Shown piece after piece: positions 46,961 to 54,309 of a DNA stretch of 64,000 nt. The first letter of the stretch is position 1. Every line of letters begins with the position of its first letter. The position numbers and the translations under genes are program-made. This DNA is from Streptomyces sp. CB01580. Lineage in GTDB: Bacteria; Actinomycetota; Actinomycetes; Streptomycetales; Streptomycetaceae. The stretch covers positions 1-64,000 of the forward strand of contig NZ_LIXJ01000007.1 of assembly GCF_001905795.1 (NCBI RefSeq). Reading direction: 5' to 3'. The notes below the pieces were generated by a model. It had not been told where the DNA came from. It did no database searches and worked only from the letters and a program-made list of their open reading frames with translations.

Positions 46961-47728
46961 ATGACCGTAACCCTCGAAGCAAGCGACGGCGTCGGCACCA
47001 TCCGGCTGGACCGACCGCCCATGAACGCCCTCGACGTGGCCACCCAGGACCGGTTGCGCGAACTCGCCGAGGAGGCGACCCGGCGCGACGACGTGCGCGC
47101 CGTGGTCATCTACGGCGGCGAGAAGGTGTTCGCGGCGGGCGCGGACATCAAGGAGATGCAGGCGATGGACCACACGGCGATGGTCGTGCGGTCCAAGGCG
47201 CTCCAGGACGCGTTCACCGCGGTGGCCCGGATCCCCAAGCCGGTCGTCGCGGCGGTCACCGGCTACGCGCTCGGCGGCGGCTGCGAACTGGCGCTGTGCG
47301 CCGACTTCAGGATCGCCGCCGACAACGCGAAGCTGGGTCAGCCCGAGATCCTGCTCGGGCTGATCCCCGGCGCGGGCGGCACCCAGCGGCTCGCCCGGCT
47401 GGTCGGGCCCTCCCGGGCCAAGGACCTGATCTTCACCGGCCGTCACGTGAAGGCGGAGGAGGCCCTGGCGATCGGCCTGGTGGACCGTGTGGTGCCCGCC
47501 GCCGAGGTGTACGAGCAGGCCCGCGCCTGGGCCGCCGCCCTCGCGAAGGGACCGGCCCTCGCGCTGCGCGCCGCCAAGGAATCCATCGACGCGGGGCTGG
47601 AGACGGACATCGACACCGGGCTCACGATCGAACGGAACTGGTTCGCCGGGCTGTTCGCCACCGAGGACCGGGAACGCGGTATGCGCAGCTTCGTGGAGGA
47701 GGGGCCGGGCAAGGCCGTTTTTCTCTGA
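46961..47728 (+). CDS. enoyl-CoA hydratase/isomerase
   Basis: A 255-residue crotonase-fold enzyme that hydrates enoyl-CoA in fatty-acid or branched-chain degradation. AAGADIKEM and GYALGGGCELA form the CoA and oxyanion sites; both hydratase glutamates appear (GGGCELA and GQPEILLG). The ATG at 46961 has no ribosome site (CTCCTCCC precedes it), so it may be leaderless, with GGTTAACC at the -10 position. The exact substrate is unknown. Confidence 0.94.
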   Translation: MTVTLEASDGVGTIRLDRPPMNALDVATQDRLRELAEEATRRDDVRAVVIYGGEKVFAAGADIKEMQAMDHTAMVVRSKALQDAFTAVARIPKPVVAAVTGYALGGGCELALCADFRIAADNAKLGQPEILLGLIPGAGGTQRLARLVGPSRAKDLIFTGRHVKAEEALAIGLVDRVVPAAEVYEQARAWAAALAKGPALALRAAKESIDAGLETDIDTGLTIERNWFAGLFATEDRERGMRSFVEEGPGKAVFL

Positions 47729-47893
47729 AAGAACGTCAGTTACGCACGGGCGGACGCCGGTTCATCCGTGCGGGCGGATCGGCCGGATCTTGAGGGGCTC
47801 TTGGGATCCGGCCATCGGCGTGAGCGGGCACATGCGCCCGGAGGTGCTGTCCTCGCAGGTCAGAGCCATGGTTCCGAACAGCATTCTGCCAAT

Positions 47894-47903
47894 GGCATAT
47901 GCC
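47894..47903. promoter_or_regulatory. 10-bp palindrome upstream of the ATPase gene
   Basis: GGCATATGCC is a perfect palindrome in the A/T-richer gap 47875-47930, about 80 bases before the next gene. It may be an operator. The 251-base gap holds no gene. Confidence 0.35.
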
Positions 47904-47979
47904 GAACGAATGTCGCGGATTATTGCGTTCCGAGGTGGTGATTCCTCCGGAACGGCCCCCGGGCGCGCGTCGTGCGGCC

Positions 47980-48495
47980 ATGATGGTGTGCATGGCGGGC
48001 CTGGAGGGTGTGGAACAGCCGCGACCGCGCACAGGTGCGACGGCGGCACGCTGGACGACGACCGGCGAGGAAGAACAGGCGTACAAGGCACTGGAGTTGT
48101 TCGGTGATCCGGCCGAGGGGGAGGTGCGACTGCCCTCACGACCGGAATCCGCGGCCCATGCGCGGCGGCTCACCTCGCACGTGGTGCTCCGGCAGTGGGC
48201 ACTGTCGCCGCAGATTGCCGAGTACGCCGTACTGCTCGTCTCGGAGCTCGTGGGCAACGCGGTGCGGCACACCGGCGCCCGGGTCTTCGGCCTGCGGATG
48301 CTGCGCCGCCGCGGCTGGATCAGGATCGAGGTGCGCGACCCCTCGCGCGGGCTGCCGTGCCTGATGCCCGTGCGCGAGACGGACGTCAGCGGGCGGGGGC
48401 TCTTCCTCGTCGACAAGCTCTCCGACCGATGGGGGGTGGATCTGCTGCCCCGGGGCAAGACCACCTGGTTCGAGATGCGGACCTCCGACCGCTGA
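47980..48495 (+). CDS. anti-sigma-factor-type ATP-binding protein
   Basis: A 171-residue HATPase_c_2 (RsbW/SpoIIAB-like) protein: N-box SELVGNAVRHTG, then VEVRDPS-like G1 region (IEVRDPSRGLP) and GRGLFLVDKLSDRWG. Streptomyces encodes dozens; they regulate sigma factors or partner others, and cytoplasmic placement is expected. The start is uncertain: ATGs at 47980, 47983 and 47992 all lack a ribosome site. Confidence 0.88.
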   Translation: MMVCMAGLEGVEQPRPRTGATAARWTTTGEEEQAYKALELFGDPAEGEVRLPSRPESAAHARRLTSHVVLRQWALSPQIAEYAVLLVSELVGNAVRHTGARVFGLRMLRRRGWIRIEVRDPSRGLPCLMPVRETDVSGRGLFLVDKLSDRWGVDLLPRGKTTWFEMRTSDR

Positions 48496-48550
48496 CCACC
48501 GCCCGACCGTCGCGTCGCAGCCGGGGGTGATCCGCTCCCCGGGCTCCCGC

Positions 48551-48612
48551 TTTCCGGCGCCGGAAACACAGCAGCCCCCGGGCTGCCGTCGTGGGGCGCT
48601 TCGGGGGCCGCT
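48551..48612 (+). terminator. palindrome and hairpin after the ATPase gene
   Basis: TTTCCGGCGCCGGAAA (48551-48566) is a perfect 16-bp palindrome. It is followed by AGCAGCCCCCG / CGGGGGCCGCT (48570-48580, 48602-48612) pairing at 10 of 11 positions. Together they probably end transcription. Confidence 0.6.
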
Positions 48613-48699
48613 GTGGTGGGGGCCGTGACATGGGGGGTGTGTTCACGGCCGCTCGTGACGACCGAGCTCGGGTCGGCGCGGGTCGTGTCACCGACTATG

Positions 48700-48901
48700 G
48701 CAGACGGGCGACCTCGCCGCCAAAGGTGCAAACAGGGCATTTTCATGCATACCTTGTCATTTCTTTAATGATTCGTAGGTGTGATGGGTCACTTGCCTGG
48801 AAAAGCGTGAATATTTATGGGATTCGGCGAATGATTCATCCGTGCCGCCCATATGTCCGTATCGCTACCATCCGCCTCTTCCGCCCCTATCGTGTCTGCG
48901 C
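48700..48901 (+). promoter_or_regulatory. A/T-rich region before the deacetylase gene
   Basis: This part of the 406-base gap is strikingly A/T-rich for the window, especially 48725-48850. It contains the dyad ATTCG-G-CGAAT (48822-48832) and TATCGT (48888-48893), which lies 8 bases before the ATG and can be a -10 box of a leaderless transcript. No gene is seen. Confidence 0.5.
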
Positions 48902-49720
48902 ATGAACGCTTCCGACGGACCGGTGCACCGCCGCAGCGCTCTGCGCGCGGGAGCGGGGGCCGTACTCGTCGGCCTCGCGGTCGGCTGCGCGGACCGTCGT
49001 GACGCCCCCGGTACGCCGACCGGGCCCGCCACCGCCGGGGCGGGCGCCGGGAAATCCGCCACCCCGGGCGGCCGTCCTCCGTCCCCGCGTCCGGCGCCCG
49101 CCCCGCACCGTTTTCCCGGGCGGCCGGCCCAGATCGACCACGGTCCGCGCGACCGCCCCCGCGTCGCCCTCACCTTCCACGGCGAGGGCGATCCCGCCCT
49201 CGCCCGGACCGTCCTCGCCGAGGCCGAACGGGCCCGCGCCCGGATCACCGTCCTCGCCGTCGGCAGCTGGCTCGACGAACATCCCGACATGGCCCGCCGC
49301 ATCCTCGACGGCGGCCACGACCTCGGCAATCACACCTGGCGCCACGTCGACGTCTGCGCGCTCGGCGAGACCGAGGCGTACGCGGAGATCACCGGCTGTG
49401 CGGAGCGGCTGCGGCGGCTCACCGGATCCATCGGCTCCTGGTTCCGGCCCTCGCGCGCCCGGTACGCCACCCCGCTCGTCCAGCGGCTCGCCGCCCGGGC
49501 GGGCTATCCGCACGTCCTCTCCTACGACGTGGACTCCCTCGACTTCACCTCACCCGGCGCCGCGGCCGTCTCCCGCAAGGTGGCCGGGGAGATCCGCAAC
49601 GGCTCGGTGGTGAGCCTGCACCTCGGCTACGCGGACACGGTCGCCGCCCTGCCCCTCCTCCTCACCGAAATCGACCGCCGCGGACTGCGTGCGGTGACGA
49701 CCACGGAGCTGCTGACCTGA
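48902..49720 (+). CDS. polysaccharide-deacetylase-like lipoprotein
   Basis: A 272-residue NodB-fold lipoprotein. The N-terminus HRRSALRAGAG carries a twin arginine and leads to LAVGC, a lipobox. The first catalytic motif, normally TFDDGP, is TFHGEGDP, so the usual base Asp is His; HTWRH and WFRPSRARY preserve the zinc and later motifs. I recall this TFHG variant as common in Streptomyces homologues, so it is a family trait, and the activity is open. It is translationally coupled to the next gene (TGATG). Confidence 0.88.
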   Translation: MNASDGPVHRRSALRAGAGAVLVGLAVGCADRRDAPGTPTGPATAGAGAGKSATPGGRPPSPRPAPAPHRFPGRPAQIDHGPRDRPRVALTFHGEGDPALARTVLAEAERARARITVLAVGSWLDEHPDMARRILDGGHDLGNHTWRHVDVCALGETEAYAEITGCAERLRRLTGSIGSWFRPSRARYATPLVQRLAARAGYPHVLSYDVDSLDFTSPGAAAVSRKVAGEIRNGSVVSLHLGYADTVAALPLLLTEIDRRGLRAVTTTELLT

Positions 49721-50901
49721 TGTTTCCCCACACCAAGCACATCGCCGCCCTGCTCGGGGGCGTCCTTCTCGCCGTGCTCACGGGCTGCGGATCCTCCGCC
49801 GAGAAGGGGAACATCGAAGCCGTCGGCAGCGAGGCGGCCCGGCGCACCGACGCCGCACGCGTCGCACCGCCCGGACTGCCCGGCATGCCGCCGGTCCTCG
49901 ATCCCCAGGACGTCTACGCCGCCGACCGGCCGGGGAAACTCTCCCCGGTCGTCAGGAACTTCCCCTCCCGGGTGTACGTCCCCAACACCAACTCCGACAC
50001 GGTGTCCGTGATCGACCCCGCCACGTACAAGGTCATCAGGACCATCAAGGTCGGCCGCCAGCCGCAGCACGTCGTGCCCTCCTGGGACATGAAGACCCTC
50101 TGGGTCAACAACGACCTCGGCGACAGCCTGACCGCCATCGACCCCGCCACCGGCAAGGTCGGCCCCACGGTGCCCGTCTCCGACCCGTACAACCTCTACT
50201 TCACCCCCGACGGCAAGTACGCCGTGGTCATGGCCTCCATGGACCGTGAGCTGGTCTTCCGCGACGCCCACACCATGAAGACCGTCAAGACCGTCCCGGT
50301 CAGCTGCGCCGGGGTCAACCACGCCGACTACTCCGCCGACGGGCGGTACTTCATCGTCTCCTGCGAGTTCTCCGGCGAACTCCTCAAGGTCGACACGGCG
50401 CGGATGGAGGTCGTCGGGCAGCAGAAACTCCCGCTGCACGGAGCCATGCCGCAGGACGTGAAACTGTCGCCCGACGGCGGCACGTTCTACATCGCGGACA
50501 TGATCGCGAACGGGGTGTGGGTCCTGGACGCCGGGAAGTTCACCACCCCGAAGCTGCTGTCCACCGGCAAGGGCGCCCACGGCCTCTACGTCAGCCGCGA
50601 CTCCAAGGAGATGTATGTCTCCAACCGGGGTGAGGGCACCATCTCCGTCTTCGACTTCGCACAGCGCAAGGTGACCAAGAAGTGGCTGCTGCCCAACGGC
50701 GGCAGCCCGGACATGGGCGGGGTCTCGGCCGACGGCAAGGTCCTCTGGCTGAGCGGCCGTTACAACTCCGAGGTCTACGCCATCGACACCGACAGCGGCA
50801 AACAGCTCGCCCGGATCCCGGTCGGCAGCGGCCCGCACGGCCTCGCCGTCTACCCGCAGCCGGGACGTTACTCGCTCGGCCACACCGGCGTCTTCCGCTG
50901 A
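49720..50901 (+). CDS. YVTN-type beta-propeller lipoprotein
   Basis: A 393-residue surface lipoprotein: lipobox VLTGC near residue 23, then a seven-bladed propeller of YVTN repeats (VYVPNTNSDTVSVIDPATY, LWVNNDLGDSLTAIDPATGK, MYVSNRGEGTISVFD, LWLSGRYNSEVYAIDTDSG). The ATG overlaps the deacetylase stop by one base. Propellers of this kind bind partners or ligands outside the membrane; a complex with the deacetylase-like lipoprotein is inferred. Confidence 0.93.
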   Translation: MFPHTKHIAALLGGVLLAVLTGCGSSAEKGNIEAVGSEAARRTDAARVAPPGLPGMPPVLDPQDVYAADRPGKLSPVVRNFPSRVYVPNTNSDTVSVIDPATYKVIRTIKVGRQPQHVVPSWDMKTLWVNNDLGDSLTAIDPATGKVGPTVPVSDPYNLYFTPDGKYAVVMASMDRELVFRDAHTMKTVKTVPVSCAGVNHADYSADGRYFIVSCEFSGELLKVDTARMEVVGQQKLPLHGAMPQDVKLSPDGGTFYIADMIANGVWVLDAGKFTTPKLLSTGKGAHGLYVSRDSKEMYVSNRGEGTISVFDFAQRKVTKKWLLPNGGSPDMGGVSADGKVLWLSGRYNSEVYAIDTDSGKQLARIPVGSGPHGLAVYPQPGRYSLGHTGVFR

Positions 50902-50976
50902 CGGACCGCGAGGTCGCGAGGCGGTGGGGGCGGTGAGGTCGTGGCGCGGCGAGGTCGTGAGGCGGGGACGGTGCGG

Positions 50977-51018
50977 GTGGGGCGGTTCGTGTGGGGCGGT
51001 TCGTGTGGGGCGGTTCGG
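50977..51018. repeat. 14-bp tandem repeat, three copies
   Basis: GTGGGGCGGTTCGT occurs at 50977-50990 and 50991-51004; a third copy at 51005-51018 differs at its last base. It lies 76 bases after the propeller stop, just before a hairpin. Confidence 0.85.
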
Positions 51019-51025
51019 ATGGGAC

Positions 51026-51051
51026 GGATGTTCTGAATGTGCAGAACATCC
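51026..51051. terminator. 10-bp perfect hairpin before the ADP-ribosyltransferase gene
   Basis: GGATGTTCTG and CAGAACATCC (51026-51035, 51042-51051) enclose a 6-base loop. It can end the lipoprotein transcript or serve as an operator for the toxin-like gene 100 bases downstream. Confidence 0.55.
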
Positions 51052-51150
51052 CGGTTTGTCGGGGTGTTAGGCGTCAACTCCCGGCCGGACGCGCTCACCA
51101 TCGGATGATGGTGCGCGGCCAGTATCCGCTCTGCCGGGACAGTGATCCGC

Positions 51151-51777
51151 ATGATGATCACTTCTCTTCTGCGGCGCCGGGCCGCCGTTCTCGCCCTCTC
51201 CCTCGCCGCCGCGCTCGTCCCGGCCGCGGCCACCGAGGCCGCTCCCGTCGCCGCCTCCGCCTCGGCGGCCCCCGCGGCAGCCGCGCTCAAGCCCGGTGAC
51301 TGCCCGGTCGTCACCGACCACCTCTTCGCCGCCGCGGACCCCGTCGACGTCGGCCGGATCACCCCGCGGCCCGCCTGGCGCGGCGACTGCCGCCAGCTCT
51401 ACCGGGCGGACGGGCGGGGCCCGGAGACGATCTTCGCCGAGGGCTTCCACGCCCGGGACATCACGTACGGCCAGTACGACGTGGAGAAGTACGTCCTGGT
51501 CAACCAGCCCTCGCCGTACGTCTCCACCTCGTACGACCACGACCTGTACAAGCGGTGGAAGGCCGCGTTCAACTACTACATCGACGCCCCCGGAGGCGTC
51601 GACGTGAACAAGACGATCGGCGACACCCACAAGTACGCGGACCAGGTGGAGGTCGCCTTCCCGGGCGGCGTCGACCGGACGTTCATCGTGGGGGCGTGCC
51701 CGATCGACCCGAAGAACAAGACCGAGATCATGAGCGAGTGCGTGGACAACCCGCACTACCGACCGTGGCGCAGCTGA
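51151..51777 (+). CDS. secreted scabin-like ADP-ribosyltransferase
   Basis: A 208-residue secreted enzyme of the pierisin/scabin group, which ADP-ribosylates guanine in DNA or nucleotides. After a Sec signal (about 1-35) come the R motif LYRADGR, the STS motif in YVSTSYDHD and the ARTT/Q-x-E motif in DQVEVAFPGG. Two cysteine pairs (GDCPV/GDCRQ and GACPID/SECVDN) fit extracellular disulphides. The ATG at 51151 is preceded by GGGAC 10 bases upstream; GTG at 51142 is also possible. The sequence and gene setting match, from memory, ScARP of S. coelicolor. No immunity or inhibitor gene is adjacent. Confidence 0.9.
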   Translation: MMITSLLRRRAAVLALSLAAALVPAAATEAAPVAASASAAPAAAALKPGDCPVVTDHLFAAADPVDVGRITPRPAWRGDCRQLYRADGRGPETIFAEGFHARDITYGQYDVEKYVLVNQPSPYVSTSYDHDLYKRWKAAFNYYIDAPGGVDVNKTIGDTHKYADQVEVAFPGGVDRTFIVGACPIDPKNKTEIMSECVDNPHYRPWRS

Positions 51778-51918
51778 GCCGTCGAGGTCGAGTCCGAGCC
51801 GTCGGGACCCGTGCGGTGGGCGGACGTCCCGCGGCGGGCGGCCCGCGCGTGGCGACCGGCCGCCGCGAGGGTCCGTCGTGGCGCCCGTTAATCTGACCCC
51901 CGTCATGAACGCACTGAC

Positions 51919-51951
51919 CAGGCATTGGTCAGGCACTGGTCAGGCATTACG
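51919..51951. promoter_or_regulatory. three 11-bp direct repeats before the EF-hand gene
   Basis: CAGGCATTGGT, CAGGCACTGGT and CAGGCATTACG follow each other at 51919-51951, one helical turn apart, ending at the ribosome site GGAGG. The helical phasing suggests cooperative binding or a translational control site. Confidence 0.5.
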
Positions 51952-51963
51952 GAGGACGGAACT

Positions 51964-52179
51964 GTGGCGGACATCGAGTCGGCGCGCAAGGCGTTCGAGC
52001 GGTTCGATCTGAACGGCGACGGGCTGATATCGGCCGCCGAGTACAAGAGCGTGATGGCTCAGCTCGGCGACCCCCACGTCACCGAGACGGTGGCCCAGGC
52101 CATCATCAACGACCACGACGCCAACGGCGACGGTCTGCTCACCTTCGACGAGTTCTGGGCGTCGCGGAACAAGGGCTGA
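51964..52179 (+). CDS. two-EF-hand calcium-binding protein
   Basis: A 71-residue protein with two canonical EF-hand loops, DLNGDGLISAAE and DANGDGLLTFDE, with all calcium ligands present. It resembles the Cab-type calmodulin-like proteins of Streptomyces. The GTG at 51964 follows GGAGG by 8 bases. It probably buffers or senses cytoplasmic calcium; the partner is unknown. A strong terminator follows. Confidence 0.95.
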   Translation: MADIESARKAFERFDLNGDGLISAAEYKSVMAQLGDPHVTETVAQAIINDHDANGDGLLTFDEFWASRNKG

Positions 52180-52188
52180 TCCGCCGGG

Positions 52189-52227
52189 GGCCCCGGCCCG
52201 TGACGACGCTCACGGGCCGGGGCCTTT
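52189..52227 (+). terminator. EF-hand gene terminator
   Basis: GGCCCCGGCCCGTGA (52189-52203) and TCACGGGCCGGGGCC (52210-52224) form a perfect 15-bp stem with a 6-base loop, followed by TTT. Confidence 0.9.
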
Positions 52228-52301
52228 CCGTGCGAATGCCCCGATGAGGGGCTCCGGTCCCCGATGAAGGGTCACGGCCACCGGCGCGGGGGCGGCCGCG
52301 G

Positions 52302-53807
52302 TCACCCCTTCCCGCGCCGGTACGGCGCCCAGCCGCGCAGTTCGTCGTCGCGCGGGGCGCGCACCACCGCGGGAGTCCCCGGGCCGAAGCCCATCACCGG
52401 TCGGGACTCGTCCCACACCGGCCAGCCCGGATCGCCGGTGGCGGCGAACCGCACCCACGCCGCATGCATCGCGTCGGCCAGCTCCTGAGGCGCGTCCGGG
52501 CCGGTCAGGGCCACCGCGTCCGGCTTGTCCAGGTTGTCGAAGACGAAGCCGATCTCCAGCGCGTGACAGGCGCCGAGCCCCAGCACGGGGGACGGCCAGC
52601 CGAACTCGTAGAGACGGGTGCTCCCCGGTGCGCCCGCACGGGCGTCCGCCACCCGGTTCAACGGGACGCGCAGCAGCAGGTCCGTGGCGAGCGCCCCGAG
52701 CAGTTCACCCGGAGCGGCGTCCGGGCGGTTGGCGCGGTACGCGCGCTCCGTCTCCCTCGGCACGCGGAACTTCAGCAGGGCCAGCCGGAGCCCGACCCTC
52801 GACAGCTTCTCCGTGAGCCCGCTCGGCACGAACCAGAGCCGGTACTCCTCGGTGTTCGCGCCCATCAGCAGATCGACATCGGCCGAGGCGCCGTCCAGCA
52901 GTGCCTCCAGCGGGTCGCGCGGCAGCAGATCGCCGTCCACCACGATCTGGAAGGAGTTCCCGCCGGTCAGCGGCGAACCGCCGGAGGTCACTTCGGTCTG
53001 TGCGTCCAGCAGCCGTTCCCGGTCCGCCTCCGCCAGCGCCCCGGCCGCCGCCGCCACGCCCAGCCGACGGGCGATCAGCTCCGTGGTGCGCCGGGCGGCG
53101 TCGTCCAGCGGCAGCGCGTTCGGTGCCCCGCTCTGCAGCACCGCACGCCGGAACAGCCCCTTCGCGCGCGGCGCGGCCAGCAGCGCGGCGATGCCGATGG
53201 CCCCCGCGGACTCCCCGCACACCGTGACCAGGTCCGGGTCGCCGCCGAACGCCGCGATGTTGTCCCGCACCCAGGCCAGCGCCGCGATCTGGTCGAGCAG
53301 CCCCCGGTTGGCGGGCGCGTCCGGGAACACCCCGAACCCCTCGATGCCGAGCCGGTAGTTGAGGGAGACGAACACCACCCCGTCACGGGCGAACGCCGCC
53401 CCGTCGTACAGCGGCACGGTCGAGGAGCCGTGCAGCAGCGAACCGCCGTGGATCCAGACGAGCACGGGCAGCCCGGCCGCGTCCGGCGACGGCGTCCACA
53501 CATTGAGGTTGAGGCAGTCGTCCCCGGGCACGTCGGGGTCGGGCAGCAGCCGGTCCAGCGGCGGGGCGTACGGCCGCTTGGGCGCGGTCGGCCCGAACGC
53601 CATCGCGTCGCGCACCCCCTCCCAGGGCTCCGGCGGCTCGGGCGCCGCGAAACGCCGGGCGCCGACCGGCGGCGCCGCGTAGGGGATGCCCCGGAAGACG
53701 GCGACGCCCCCTTGCCGCGTGCCGCGCACCGTGCCGTGGGCGGTGCCGACCAGCGGGGACGTCTCGGACGGGGACGTCTCGGATACGGACGGGGGCAGGG
53801 CAGACAT
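52302..53807 (-). CDS. type-B carboxylesterase
   Basis: A 501-residue alpha/beta hydrolase of the acetylcholinesterase-like family. The nucleophile Ser200 lies in GESAGA; Glu in GANTEEYR and His in GACHALEIGF complete the triad; GGSLLHG forms the oxyanion hole and EDCLNLNV-like DDCLNLNVW is a family signature. No signal peptide is seen, so it is intracellular. It follows a truncated rhamnosidase remnant, suggesting a former catabolic locus for a glycosylated ester, which is inference. Confidence 0.93.
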   Translation of the reverse strand: MSALPPSVSETSPSETSPLVGTAHGTVRGTRQGGVAVFRGIPYAAPPVGARRFAAPEPPEPWEGVRDAMAFGPTAPKRPYAPPLDRLLPDPDVPGDDCLNLNVWTPSPDAAGLPVLVWIHGGSLLHGSSTVPLYDGAAFARDGVVFVSLNYRLGIEGFGVFPDAPANRGLLDQIAALAWVRDNIAAFGGDPDLVTVCGESAGAIGIAALLAAPRAKGLFRRAVLQSGAPNALPLDDAARRTTELIARRLGVAAAAGALAEADRERLLDAQTEVTSGGSPLTGGNSFQIVVDGDLLPRDPLEALLDGASADVDLLMGANTEEYRLWFVPSGLTEKLSRVGLRLALLKFRVPRETERAYRANRPDAAPGELLGALATDLLLRVPLNRVADARAGAPGSTRLYEFGWPSPVLGLGACHALEIGFVFDNLDKPDAVALTGPDAPQELADAMHAAWVRFAATGDPGWPVWDESRPVMGFGPGTPAVVRAPRDDELRGWAPYRRGKG

Positions 53808-53811
53808 GGCT

Positions 53812-54186
53812 TCAGTCCTTCCGTGGTGCGGGTCCGGCGAGCGCGACGGCCGACGAACCGGACGGGTGGTGGGTGAGGGAGCCGTCCGGGTGCAGCACCT
53901 CCACCGGGACCGGTGAGGTGACGCGCACCCGGTCCGGGGTCGCGTCTACCCGTACCGGGCCGTGCGGGGTCGGCACCTTGCCCCGCGCGCCGGACAGCGT
54001 GCCGAGCCGCGGGGCCACCCGCACCCGGCCGTAACCGGGTTCGGCCGGGGTGACGCCGAGCGTGTGCACCAGCAGATCACGGCTCGGCGTGGCCGACCAT
54101 CCGTGGCAGTACGAACCGCCGTCCCAGCACTCCCGGAACGCGGAGCCGCCGGTGCTCAGCAACGCCGTACATGTCCGCGAGCGGGG
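53812..54186 (-). pseudogene. C-terminal remnant of a GH78 alpha-L-rhamnosidase
   Basis: About 120 codons read as the end of a family-78 rhamnosidase: TGGSAFRECWDGGSYCHGW, WSATPSRDLLVHTLGVTP, and the closing beta-sandwich (VRVAPRLGTLSGARGKVPT, PHGPVRV). Full-length enzymes have some 700-1000 residues; catalytic glutamates upstream are missing and no start codon with a ribosome site is found. A deletion has therefore removed the 5' part. The break lies near 54186, next to the terminator of the acyl-CoA ligase gene. Confidence 0.8.
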
Positions 54187-54198
54187 CGAGGGAGTGTT

Positions 54199-54235
54199 CC
54201 CCCGCCCCGGGGCCGGCTGGTCCTCGGGGCGGGGG
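54199..54235 (-). terminator. acyl-CoA ligase terminator hairpin
   Basis: CCCCCGCCCCG (54199-54209) and CGGGGCGGGGG (54225-54235) form a perfect 11-bp stem with a 15-base loop, 75 bases after the ligase stop. Confidence 0.7.
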
Positions 54236-54309
54236 CAGGGGCCGGCCGGCCCGGGGGCGGTGTCCGGCCGGCCCGGTCAGGGGGCGGGGAGGTCAGGGTG
54301 TGGGCGCGC

